A stretch of DNA of 64,000 nt, taken from NCBI RefSeq assembly GCF_023283925.1, contig NZ_JAKIKX010000003.1, positions 62,001-126,000 on the forward strand, read 5' to 3'. The notes under the pieces are model-generated. The model was not told the DNA's origin. It was given only the letters and a program-made list of their open reading frames with translations, and did not search any database. The position numbers were made by a program, and so were the translations under genes. Source of the DNA: Shewanella marisflavi (GTDB lineage: Bacteria > Pseudomonadota > Gammaproteobacteria > Enterobacterales > Shewanellaceae). Shown here in pieces: positions 38,488 to 46,482 of this stretch. How positions within the stretch are numbered: position 1 is the stretch's first letter; every line of letters starts with the position of its first letter.

Positions 38488-38943
38488 TTAGTTAATTGGC
38501 GTTAGGGTCTGTGCCAATTGCTGATACTGCTTCAAATCTATCTGATAGAGGGCGAGATAGCGGGGTAGGTTGGCGCTGCGCTGCTCGTTTGCCAGCTGTC
38601 TGAGCTGGAGGAGTATCATCGCCTGTGACTTGCGCTCCAGCATCAACTCAACCTCTAGCATCTGTTGATACTCTGCCTTAGCCAGATTGTGTTTGCTTAG
38701 CTTTCTCAGCCTGCGGTAGGGCTTGAGTACCTTCTCTTCCCAAGCTGCCACCTGGTCGGCTAACTCTTGCCAGTCTTGATCGCTCAGGTAATAGTGTTGC
38801 TCGTCGAGCCACTGAGCCAGCAGCAATAGGTTGACGTTGAGGCCATAATCATCCTGCAACTTGAGATAGAGCAGTTGCCCCTTCTCATAGAGGCGGTCAC
38901 AGGTCTGCCAAAGGGAGGCGTCGAAATGATTAACATGGCTCAT
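38488..38943 (-). CDS. TIGR02444 family protein
   Basis: A 151-residue helical protein beginning MSHVNHFDASLWQTCDRLYE, with NLLLLAQWLDEQ near residue 40 and WEEKVLKPYRRLRK near 90. This matches the small gammaproteobacterial TIGR02444 family usually found next to yheS. It lies 48 bases downstream of yheS on the same strand. Function unknown. Confidence 0.8.
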   Translation of the reverse strand: MSHVNHFDASLWQTCDRLYEKGQLLYLKLQDDYGLNVNLLLLAQWLDEQHYYLSDQDWQELADQVAAWEEKVLKPYRRLRKLSKHNLAKAEYQQMLEVELMLERKSQAMILLQLRQLANEQRSANLPRYLALYQIDLKQYQQLAQTLTPIN

Positions 38944-38991
38944 GGTTCATCCTTGTTGTGTCGGCCTGAGTGTTGACCTTAGCGTTGGGGG

Positions 38992-40902
38992 TTAGCCCAG
39001 CGCCTTGGCTTCTTGTTCTATGGCTTCGATGGTCTCTTGCAGTTCGAGCCACTCCATCTCACTGGCCTCCAGTGTCTGAGTGTGCTCGGTACGCTCGGCC
39101 AGTATCTGGGTCAGTTTGGCCTTGTTGTCGGCCTCATAAAGGCTGGTATCGGCCAGCAGGTTTTCCAGCTCGGCCAGCTTGTCGCTGCACTCTTGCTGTA
39201 CCTTCTCCAGCTTGGCTTGAGATTTTTTCAGCGGTGACAGCTTCTGTCTCAGCTCGGCTTCCAGGCGTTTCTGCAGCTTCTTGTCCTGAGCCGGCGTGGC
39301 CTCAAGTGAGGCGGCCGGTTTATTGGCCTCTTTGGCGGCGTCCAGCAACCATTGATGGTAGTCATCGAGATCGCCATCGAAGCTCTTCACCTCGCCGCCA
39401 TCCACCAGGTAGTAGTCACTGCAGCTCAGGCGCAGCAAGTGTCTATCGTGGGATACGATGATCATGGCACCTTCGAAGGATTGCAGGGCCATGGTCAGGG
39501 CGTGACGCATCTCGAGATCCAAGTGGTTGGTGGGCTCATCGAGTAGCAGCAGGTTAGGACGTTGCCACACCAGCAGCGCCAGCACCAGACGGGCCTTTTC
39601 GCCGCCGGAGAAGGGACGAACCGGCGAGAGCGCCATATCGCCGTTAAAGCCATAACCGCCGAGGAAGTCTCTCAGCTCCTGTTCTCTGTGTGTGGGGGCG
39701 AGTCGCGTCAGGTGCTGCAGTGGCGACTCATCCAGGCGCAGAAATTCCAGCTGATGCTGGGCGAAGTAGCCGATATTGAGGCCTGGGTTGGTTTCGTAAA
39801 TGCCGCTCATGGGCTTGAGCTGCTCCGCCAGTAGCTTAATCAGCGTCGACTTACCTGCGCCATTGCGTCCCAGCAGGCCGATACGGGCGCCGGGCACCAG
39901 GTTGAGGTGCACATGGTTTAGGATTGGCGTGTCGCCATAGCCGACCGAGACTTGCTCCATCTTCACCAAAGGATTCGGCAGGGCATCGGGGGCGCGAAAT
40001 GACATATAGAAAGGGCTGTCGGCCTTAGACGGCAGCAGCTCTGTCATCCGCTCCAGCGCCTTAAGGCGGCTCTGGGCCTGTTTGGCCTTGCTGGCCTTGT
40101 AACGGAAACGGTCGACGAAAGATTGTATATGGGCACGCTCTTTCTGTTGGCGCTCAAAGGCGACCTGTTGCTGAGCCATGCGCTCGGCGCGGATCCGCTC
40201 GAAGGAAGTGTAGTTGCCCTTGTAGAAGTTGAGCTTATGGTGCTCAACATGGACTATCTCGTCGACGATGGCGTCGATAAAGTCTCTGTCGTGGCTAATG
40301 AGGACCAGCGTGCCCTGGTAGGCCTTGATCCAGCTTTCCAGCCAGTACATGGTATCTAAGTCGAGGTGGTTGGTCGGTTCGTCCAGTAGCAAGAGGTCAG
40401 AGCGGCATAGCAGTGCCTGAGCCAGGTTGAGGCGCATGCGCCAGCCCCCTGAGAAGCTCTTCACCGGATTACCCTGCTCGGCTTCACTAAAGCCCAGACC
40501 GGCCAGCAGGCTGGCGGCGCGTGACTGTATGCTGTAGCCGCCAATGGCGTCTATCTTGCCGTGGAGCAGGGCGATTTGGTGGCCGTTATCCTCAAGCTGG
40601 GCCTTGTTCAGGGCTTGTTCCAGCTCGCGATATTCTCTGTCGCCGTCAATCACATATTCCAGGGCGCTGACATCTAATGCCGGGGTCTCCTGCGCAACAG
40701 TGGCTATTTGCCAGCCCGATGGCACGCTGATCTCGCCCTTATCCAGACTAAGCTGCCCCATGAACAACGCAAGCAGAGATGATTTGCCCGTGCCATTGGC
40801 ACCCACCAAGCCCACTTTGTGGCCGGGGTAGACGGTCAGAGAGGCTTCATCCAATAGGGTCTTGGAGCCGCGAATAAGTTGCGCTTGGGAAATGGTGATC
40901 AT
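38992..40902 (-). CDS. yheS: ABC-F family ATPase YheS
   Basis: A 636-residue soluble protein with two ABC domains and no membrane segment. Walker A motifs are GANGTGKSS and GRNGAGKST; signatures are SFSGGWRMRLNLAQALL and FSGGEKARLVLALL; Walker B motifs are LLLLDEPTNHLD, both followed by a switch His. The P-tIM linker lies around 240-320, and a coiled-coil arm-like tail occupies about 540-635. ABC-F proteins act on the ribosome. Synteny with yheV, yheT and yheU supports the name. Confidence 0.93.
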   Translation of the reverse strand: MITISQAQLIRGSKTLLDEASLTVYPGHKVGLVGANGTGKSSLLALFMGQLSLDKGEISVPSGWQIATVAQETPALDVSALEYVIDGDREYRELEQALNKAQLEDNGHQIALLHGKIDAIGGYSIQSRAASLLAGLGFSEAEQGNPVKSFSGGWRMRLNLAQALLCRSDLLLLDEPTNHLDLDTMYWLESWIKAYQGTLVLISHDRDFIDAIVDEIVHVEHHKLNFYKGNYTSFERIRAERMAQQQVAFERQQKERAHIQSFVDRFRYKASKAKQAQSRLKALERMTELLPSKADSPFYMSFRAPDALPNPLVKMEQVSVGYGDTPILNHVHLNLVPGARIGLLGRNGAGKSTLIKLLAEQLKPMSGIYETNPGLNIGYFAQHQLEFLRLDESPLQHLTRLAPTHREQELRDFLGGYGFNGDMALSPVRPFSGGEKARLVLALLVWQRPNLLLLDEPTNHLDLEMRHALTMALQSFEGAMIIVSHDRHLLRLSCSDYYLVDGGEVKSFDGDLDDYHQWLLDAAKEANKPAASLEATPAQDKKLQKRLEAELRQKLSPLKKSQAKLEKVQQECSDKLAELENLLADTSLYEADNKAKLTQILAERTEHTQTLEASEMEWLELQETIEAIEQEAKALG

Positions 40903-41076
40903 TGAGGTCGACTTGATGCATAGCTAAGGATTAATAAGCTTGGGATGATAGCCCAGTTGGGGTGTTGCTTACCACTCTTTAGCGGGGAGATTTTGAATCC
41001 GATAGGGTGTTTTACGCTTGCTTATGGCAAAATGTCCCTATCGTCAGAGTTATCATCACCACAGGTTGAGTCAAGC

Positions 41077-41277
41077 GTGAGTAAAGTGAGAGTCAAGAAA
41101 CGTTTCGTTGCCGGTGCCAAGTGCCCCAAGTGTCAGGCTCAGGACAGCATAGTGCTGTTTAAGGAGCAGGGTGTCGAGACGGTTGAGTGCGTCGAGTGCG
41201 ATTACCGTGAGCAGCAGGCCGAGGCCGAGGTGGCCAAGCAGGCCACCGGAGATGTAATAGGCGTGTTTAAACCCTAG
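41077..41277 (+). CDS. yheV: YheV family zinc-ribbon protein
   Basis: A 67-residue protein with KKRFVAGAKCPKCQAQDS and VECVECDYREQ, giving a four-cysteine zinc ribbon, and a VIGVFKP end. The GTG at 41077 gives the length of E. coli YheV; longer in-frame starts exist upstream, including an ATG at 41032, but they lack family similarity. It is divergent from yheS. Function unknown. Confidence 0.82.
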   Translation: MSKVRVKKRFVAGAKCPKCQAQDSIVLFKEQGVETVECVECDYREQQAEAEVAKQATGDVIGVFKP

Positions 41278-41585
41278 TCGTGAAAGCCCTGTTGTAGAAA
41301 CAGGTGGCGCGTCTGGTTAAAGCGCGCCTCATCGGCAAGAACGAAGTCGATCGCCAGCTGGGCGTTTTCCTGTCTGAACTTCTCTGTTTTGGCTATCTCA
41401 TATTCGTTCATCACGATATTCATCGCCTCTACCGTCCATTCGCACTCCCCCTGGCCTATGCTGACCTCGTCGGGATCATAATGGGTCACCATCCAGTCTT
41501 GTAACTGTTCATTGTCTATCTTGGCCTGCTGCCATGCCGTGAGTTGATCGATAAGTTGCTGTTTGCTGATGTTCGTTGTGCTCAT
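41274..41585 (-). CDS. Conserved hypothetical protein
   Basis: A 103-residue soluble acidic protein. The ATG at 41585 is preferred (GAG a few bases upstream) over a start ten codons earlier. Visible segments are QLIDQLTAWQQAKIDNEQLQ, MVTHYDPDEVSIGQGE and IVMNEYEIAKTEKFRQEN. It ends tail-to-tail with yheV, sharing 4 bases. I do not recognise a characterised family. Confidence 0.65.
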   Translation of the reverse strand: MSTTNISKQQLIDQLTAWQQAKIDNEQLQDWMVTHYDPDEVSIGQGECEWTVEAMNIVMNEYEIAKTEKFRQENAQLAIDFVLADEARFNQTRHLFLQQGFHD

Positions 41586-41803
41586 TTTTCTCAAATGTCT
41601 GCTGTAAGTGGGCATTTCGTTGGATACATGATAGCGATAAAGCGCTATTGATGCGATGGTGCCGAGCTAGCGCCTCATCATCTCAGGCAACAAGAATGAC
41701 AGCCTGGCACCAGCCATTGAGGGTTGCCTCCGTACCCTCAGTCCCCATTGGGTGGCGTTTGTTATGGTCTTTTGGTCAGTTTGTTGGCTTCTTTTTGTAA
41801 AAA

Positions 41804-41817
41804 TTGATCCCTATCAT
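41804..41817 (+). promoter_or_regulatory. FNR/EtrA-like box upstream of the POT-like transporter
   Basis: TTGATCCCTATCAT matches TTGAT-N4-ATCAA in 9 of 10 defined positions. It lies about 70 bases before the transporter start, a plausible promoter distance. The match is directly visible; oxygen-dependent control is inference. Confidence 0.5.
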
Positions 41818-41885
41818 GACGCTAAGGTTGCGTCCTTGCTCGCCTCAGGGTAGTTTGAGGTGTTTTTTCGCCTGGAAGACTAAAA

Positions 41886-43295
41886 ATGAATAATAAAGCT
41901 ACGTCCACTGCGGCGCCGCGCTTTCCTAGAATTTTCTGGATCGCCAACGGTGTCGAGCTGCTCGAACGAGCGGCATATTATGGGGTGTTTATCGTTATCA
42001 CCCTCTATCTGTCACGCATCCTTGGCTTTAGCGATGTCGAAGCCGCCTGGCTAGCGGGTTCATTCTCCGCGGGTCTCTACTTTTTACCTACCTTTAGTGG
42101 TGCATTAGCCGATAAGATTGGCTTTCGCGGCGCCCTGCTGTTGGCGTTTGGCCTGTTAACCATAGGCTATGCGTCGCTGGCGATATTCCCAGCGCTGATC
42201 GAATCTCAGGGGCTGGTGGAGTATGGCAAGGAGACGGTTTATCACGGCTTGAGAGAGGCAGATATCCGCTGGGCAATTGTGCCTATCCTTATCGTCATCA
42301 TGATAGGTGGCTCCTTTATCAAGGCGGTGATTACAGGTACCGTGGCGCTGTCTACCACAACAGAGACCCGCGCCAAAGGTTTCTCGATCTTCTACATGAT
42401 GGTTAATATCGGCGCCTTCTCGGGTAAGACAGTGGTGAAGCCACTGCGTGAATCCATGGGCGATCTGGGTCTGATTAACCTTAACTATTTCGCTGCCTCT
42501 ATGACGCTGATCGCCTTCTTCAGTATCTTCTTGTTCTTCAAGAGCACTGAGGAGAATCGCTCGGGCAAGAGCCTGGGTGAGATCTGGCAGGCGCTGCTTA
42601 AGGTACTCGCCAATGGGCGTCTAATTGCGCTGATTCTGATCATCACAGGTTTCTGGATGGTGCAGCATCAGCTCTACGCCACCATGCCAAAATATGTGCT
42701 GCGTATGGCCGGTGAGGGCTCATCACCTTCTTGGTACGCCAACGTTAACCCGCTGGTGGTGTTCCTCTGCGTCAGCCTAGTCACGGGTATGATGGCTAAG
42801 CGCAGCGCGCTGACCTCTATGACAGTGGGGATGTTTATCATGCCTGTGTCTGCACTATTGATGGCATCGGGCAATATGTTTGCCGGTACTGAGACCATCT
42901 TAGGCATGCACCCTATCGCGGCTATGATGATTGTCGGCATCGTGTTTCAGGGTTTGGCCGAGTGTTTTATCTCGCCGCGCTTCCTGGAGTACTTCTCGTT
43001 GCAGGCGCCTAAAGGCGAAGAGGGGCTCTATTTGGGCTTCTCGCACCTGCACTCCTTCATTAGCTCGCTGCTGGGCTTTGGTCTGTCGGGATACCTGCTG
43101 GAAGCCTACTGCCCAGATCCACGCAACTTTAGCGACCATGCCGCCTGGGTTGAGGCTTCGTCTCACGCCCACTACATCTGGTATGTGTTTGCCGCTATCG
43201 CCAGTATCTCGGCGGTTTCTCTGATCGTTTATGGCGCCGTGATCAAGCGTATCGATGCCAAGACTGACACAGACGCAGAACTGGCCACCGCGTAA
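41886..43295 (+). CDS. Major facilitator superfamily transporter, POT/PTR-like
   Basis: A 469-residue membrane protein with about 12 hydrophobic segments. The N-terminus FWIANGVELLERAAYYGVF contains the ExxER-like motif of proton-dependent oligopeptide transporters (here ELLER). MMVNIGAFSGK near residue 175 resembles the PTR2 signature FYxxINxG. Likely a proton-coupled symporter for peptides or a related solute. It is monocistronic with a terminator behind it. Confidence 0.82.
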   Translation: MNNKATSTAAPRFPRIFWIANGVELLERAAYYGVFIVITLYLSRILGFSDVEAAWLAGSFSAGLYFLPTFSGALADKIGFRGALLLAFGLLTIGYASLAIFPALIESQGLVEYGKETVYHGLREADIRWAIVPILIVIMIGGSFIKAVITGTVALSTTTETRAKGFSIFYMMVNIGAFSGKTVVKPLRESMGDLGLINLNYFAASMTLIAFFSIFLFFKSTEENRSGKSLGEIWQALLKVLANGRLIALILIITGFWMVQHQLYATMPKYVLRMAGEGSSPSWYANVNPLVVFLCVSLVTGMMAKRSALTSMTVGMFIMPVSALLMASGNMFAGTETILGMHPIAAMMIVGIVFQGLAECFISPRFLEYFSLQAPKGEEGLYLGFSHLHSFISSLLGFGLSGYLLEAYCPDPRNFSDHAAWVEASSHAHYIWYVFAAIASISAVSLIVYGAVIKRIDAKTDTDAELATA

Positions 43296-43302
43296 GCAGG
43301 AT

Positions 43303-43330
43303 AGCCGCCGCGACGGTTCGCGGCGGCTTT
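43303..43330 (+). terminator. Terminator-like hairpin after the POT-like transporter gene
   Basis: A very stable 11-bp stem AGCCGCCGCGA / TCGCGGCGGCT with CGGT loop, but only TTTGATT behind it. Confidence 0.7.
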
Positions 43331-43372
43331 GATTAAATTCCCTTCCAATAGGCAGCATTGGTGAGTATTTGC

Positions 43373-43381
43373 TGCTATAAT
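43373..43381 (+). promoter_or_regulatory. Extended -10 promoter element upstream of dbpA
   Basis: TGCTATAAT (TGn plus consensus TATAAT), about 118 bases before the GTG start. No good -35 is seen, as allowed for extended -10 promoters. Confidence 0.5.
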
Positions 43382-43498
43382 CGCCGCCATATTCACGCAT
43401 GCCCTTGATCCGACTCAACGGCTGCGGCCATCTATTATTTGCATTACTTGTGTTTGAGACCGCCGAGTCTCATCGAGACACATCATTAGGACATTACC

Positions 43499-44905
43499 GT
43501 GAGTCAATCTGACGCTACTACGCCAAGCGGGGCTTTTGATAGCCTGCCGCTAAAACCCGCTTTGCTTGAGACCCTGCAATCCATAGGCTTTCATCAGATG
43601 ACGCCTATTCAGGCCCAGAGTCTGCCTGCCATTCTCAATGGACAGGATGTCATAGGTCAGGGTAAGACGGGTTCGGGTAAGACGGCCGCCTTTGGTTTAG
43701 GGCTGCTTAACCGTCTGGATGTGAAGCGTTTTCGTATTCAGTCTCTGGTGATGTGTCCTACCCGTGAGCTGGCAGATCAGGTAGCGGCAGAGCTGCGCAC
43801 CCTGGCGCGCGGTATTCATAACATTAAAATCCTCACCCTGTGTGGTGGTGTGCCTATGGGGCCGCAGATTGGCTCGCTGGAACATGGGGCCCACATCATT
43901 GTCGGTACACCGGGACGCATTATCGATCACTTAGACAGAGGTCGTTTAGATCTCGACAACGTCAACATGTTGGTGCTCGACGAGGCGGATCGTATGCTGG
44001 AGATGGGTTTTCAGCGCGAGCTGGATGCCATCATGCAGTCGGTGCCGCGCGAGCGACAAACCCTGCTGTTTAGCGCCACCTTCCCCGAGCAAATCCAAGG
44101 GCTTAGCGAGCAGATCATGATCGACCCCCTCATGGTGAAGGTCGAGGCCCAGCATGACAGCGAGAGCATAAAGCAGCACTTCTACGAGTGTGGCAACAAC
44201 AATGAGCGCATGAAGGCGCTGCAGCTTCTGCTGTTGGCTCATCGCCCCGAGAGCGCCGTGGTCTTCTGTAATACCAAGCGTGAAACCAAAGATGTGGCGG
44301 CGAAATTAATTAACGCCGGTTTTAGTGTGGTGTCACTGCACGGCGATCTGGAGCAGCGGGATCGCGACCAGATGCTGCTCAAGTTTGCCAACAAGAGTGC
44401 CAACATCATGGTGGCGACCGACGTAGCCGCTCGCGGCCTGGATATCGACGCCTTAGACATGGTGGTCAACTACCATGTGGCCTATGACACAGAGGTGCAC
44501 ATTCACCGCATCGGCCGCACCGGACGTGCCGGCAGCAAGGGCGCGGCCTACACCTTCTTTAATCACGAAGATGGTTACAAGATAACACTACTGGCGGACC
44601 TTATCGGCCGCGAGATAGACGGCGAAGAGCTACCCGACGAAAGTCTGTTAAATACCCTGCCGCCTCAGCCTAGAATGGTCACTATTCAGATCGATGGTGG
44701 TAAGAAGCAGAAGGTACGTCCAGGCGATATCTTAGGCTGCCTCACCGGTGACAACGGCATCGAGGGCAGTGAAGTGGGTAAGATTAAGATCACCGAGTTT
44801 CGCTCCTATGTGGCGGTGGATCGTAAGGTGCTGCGCAAGGCGCTCAATAAGATCGTCAAAGGTAAGCTCAAGGGTAAGAGTTACCGGGCGTGGGAGTTGA
44901 ATTAA
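43499..44905 (+). CDS. dbpA: ATP-dependent RNA helicase DbpA
   Basis: A 468-residue DEAD-box helicase that acts on 50S ribosome assembly through 23S rRNA hairpin 92. It has QGKTGSGKTAAFGLGLL (motif I), [17 protein letters not shown] (DEAD), FSATFPEQ (SAT) and [12 protein letters not shown] (VI). The C-terminal DbpA RNA-binding domain begins around residue 395 with IDGGKKQKVRPGDILGCLTG. The start is GTG with AGGAC upstream. Confidence 0.95.
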   Translation: MSQSDATTPSGAFDSLPLKPALLETLQSIGFHQMTPIQAQSLPAILNGQDVIGQGKTGSGKTAAFGLGLLNRLDVKRFRIQSLVMCPTRELADQVAAELRTLARGIHNIKILTLCGGVPMGPQIGSLEHGAHIIVGTPGRIIDHLDRGRLDLDNVNMLVLDEADRMLEMGFQRELDAIMQSVPRERQTLLFSATFPEQIQGLSEQIMIDPLMVKVEAQHDSESIKQHFYECGNNNERMKALQLLLLAHRPESAVVFCNTKRETKDVAAKLINAGFSVVSLHGDLEQRDRDQMLLKFANKSANIMVATDVAARGLDIDALDMVVNYHVAYDTEVHIHRIGRTGRAGSKGAAYTFFNHEDGYKITLLADLIGREIDGEELPDESLLNTLPPQPRMVTIQIDGGKKQKVRPGDILGCLTGDNGIEGSEVGKIKITEFRSYVAVDRKVLRKALNKIVKGKLKGKSYRAWELN

Positions 44906-44933
44906 TTAATCGCGTAATATAGCGCGGTGATTG

Positions 44934-44965
44934 AAAAGGAGCTGACTGAGGTTTGCTCCTTTTTT
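44934..44965 (+). terminator. Rho-independent terminator after dbpA
   Basis: AAAAGGAGC / GCTCCTTTT stem with a 12-base loop, T6 overlapping the right arm. Confidence 0.88.
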
Positions 44966-45055
44966 GTTGCCTGGTGTTTGGCGGGGCTGCTCATCGAGAT
45001 ATCCTATCTCTTTGTTTGAGCGCCGTTTGGCAGCATGTTTAGTTGTTGAGAGAGT

Positions 45056-45292
45056 TTGAAGGTCGACCCTCATTGAAGCTTATTGCCTGCCGCAGGCTTA
45101 ATGTGAAGCTACGCCTGTGAGACGGTGAGTGAAGCGCAGCTTTGTGTTCACGAACGAGAGGCATGGATGCCGAACTGGCTGTTAAACAAGGATGTTGTTT
45201 GAATATATCCCTATAGGCTCTACCGAAACATCCCTGTTTCGGAAGCTCACCGGCGTATCTACACTCGGTATCTAACGTCTCTCCGATTTGGC
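45056..45292 (+). repeat. Structured dispersed element, copy 1 (longest)
   Basis: About 237 bp. The left end TTGAAGGTCGACCCTCA is an imperfect palindrome. A GCCTG-CCG-CAGGC hairpin follows. A closing stem joins 45103-45120 (GTGAAGCTACGCCTGTGA) with 45247-45264 (TCACCGGCGTATCTACAC), 15 of 18 paired. Inside are small hairpins with four-base loops: GGCA-TGGA-TGCC, ACA-AGGA-TGT, TATA-TCCC-TATA and CCGAAACA-TCCC-TGTTTCGG. The right end is TATCTAACGTCTCTCCGATT. It is non-coding. Copies 2, 3 and 4 share the ends but differ in the core. Confidence 0.85.
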
Positions 45293-45425
45293 CGTGTTCG
45301 GTGTGAAGAGGGGGCAAAAAGCTGATTTGGTTTTGCCCTAAAGTGTGTTGGCCTTAGAATGAAGGTTTGGCATTTCTATAGTTTGCTTAATTAGCATTTG
45401 GCGACATCCTCATTTAATAAATGAG

Positions 45426-45590
45426 TTGAAGGTCGTACCTTCATTGCGATCTAACGCCTGCCCGGCGGGGGTTGTGCAGATACGCCTGTGACACGCTGTG
45501 CGCCATCCTTGGCCGCTCTGCGGTTTCATCCCTGAAACCGAAGGTCACCGGCGTATCTACACTCGGTATCCAACGTCTCTTCGATTTAAC
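45426..45590 (+). repeat. Structured dispersed element, copy 2
   Basis: About 165 bp. Left palindrome TGAAGGT-CGT-ACCTTCA, then ATCTAACGCCTGCCCGGCGG with a CCTGC-CCG-GCGGG hairpin. The closing stem joins 45474-45491 with 45545-45562 (16 of 18). The core hairpins are GCCA-TCCT-TGGC and CGGTTTCA-TCCC-TGAAACCG. The right end is TATCCAACGTCTCTTCGATT. It has the same orientation as copy 1, 133 bp downstream. Confidence 0.88.
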
Positions 45591-45657
45591 CGCACTGAAT
45601 TCTCCCTAAGACAAGCTATTATTTTTCTATAAGAAACAGGCAAATATGTGACATAAC

Positions 45658-45858
45658 ATGGTGATCGCCACAGGTATACCGGCAAAGGAGGAGCGCCTCA
45701 CCCTTGGGGAGCGTTTCGATAATGCCGAACTGGTTAACATCACCGACTTTCTCAAGGAGAAGGAAGAGGCGCAAGAGCAGGGCGAGCGGCCCTACGAGAT
45801 GCGTCCTGATATATATGACACTCCGACCTTTATTTGCACTAGTTCACTAAAGAAATAG
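45658..45858 (+). pseudogene. Short ORF, possible remnant of an FtsZ-like C-terminus
   Basis: A 66-codon frame. It opens with VIATGIP and ends with IYDTPTFI; these resemble the last strand (VxVIATG) and the C-terminal conserved peptide (D-x-P-x-F-L) of FtsZ, separated by an acidic linker as in FtsZ. An in-frame TGA lies just upstream, so nothing longer is encoded. There is no clear ribosome site. It sits directly after repeat copy 2. The FtsZ link is a weak resemblance; it could also be a chance ORF. Confidence 0.3.
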
Positions 45859-45903
45859 ATGAGCCAAGCTGCCGACAAGGCTCTCAAAGATAACCGTCTT
45901 GAG

Positions 45904-46341
45904 TTACCCCTGGGTGCGGCTCTGGCGATATCTGGGCAGGTCATCGCTTATTGTGAGCCAGTCTGGCTGCTGATCAGTGTGAATATGATATCTGGGCGCC
46001 ACAGCGTTTGGGTTATCCAGCGAGGCGATGCTCAGGGTGTAGTAATCTGGGTAATCCAGGCTGCGATAGCTGATGCTGGTACCACACTGGGCGCAAAAGC
46101 CGCGGCGAATGGTGTCAGATGAGGCGAATTCCTTGGGCGTGCCCTTGAGCCAGTTGACCTGCTCGGTCTTAAAATCCATCCAGCAGGCGGCCATCGCGCC
46201 TGTGCTCTTGCGGCATTGGCTGCAGTGACAGTAATCGCTGTCAAAGGGTTCGGCCGATACCCGGTAGCGCAGGGCACCGCACAGGCAGCCGCCACTCAAG
46301 GTGTTTGTTTTGTCTACTTGGTCTATTTCGCCTGTTGTCAT
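45904..46341 (-). CDS. GFA family (CENP-V/glutathione-dependent formaldehyde-activating enzyme-like) protein
   Basis: A 145-residue zinc protein. The ATG at 46341 has GGAGAGG eight bases before it. Zinc ligands are in SGGCLCGALRYRV, DYCHCSQCRKSTGA and GFCAQCGTSISYRS, the full GFA cysteine pattern. The name of the family is historical, and formaldehyde activity should not be assumed. It lies between the repeat pair and rhlE. Confidence 0.88.
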   Translation of the reverse strand: MTTGEIDQVDKTNTLSGGCLCGALRYRVSAEPFDSDYCHCSQCRKSTGAMAACWMDFKTEQVNWLKGTPKEFASSDTIRRGFCAQCGTSISYRSLDYPDYYTLSIASLDNPNAVAPRYHIHTDQQPDWLTISDDLPRYRQSRTQG

Positions 46342-46416
46342 GTCATACGCCTCTCCATGCCCAAAGCCATACTGTCGGTAAATTCCCAAGCTAAGTCAAC
46401 GCTAGTGCCTGACCAA

Positions 46417-46443
46417 TAAAAAAGCCCGTCAAATGACAGGCTT
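46417..46443 (-). terminator. Rho-independent terminator after rhlE
   Basis: On the minus strand, AGCCTGTCA / TGACGGGCT stem followed by T6. Confidence 0.85.
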
Positions 46444-46482
46444 ATTTTGCTAATTGCGGTCGTATGTCCGCTATCTGTGAGC

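Noticed and set aside
45039..45317. Minus-strand ORF of 92 codons covering repeat copy 1
   Set aside because: It is an open frame through a structured repeat; the other copies do not preserve it.
45451..45590. ATCTAAC at the repeat ends fits the integron attC pattern RYYYAAC
   Set aside because: Both ends carry the motif in the same direction, while attC needs RYYYAAC and inverted GTTRRRY. No integrase or cassette array is visible.
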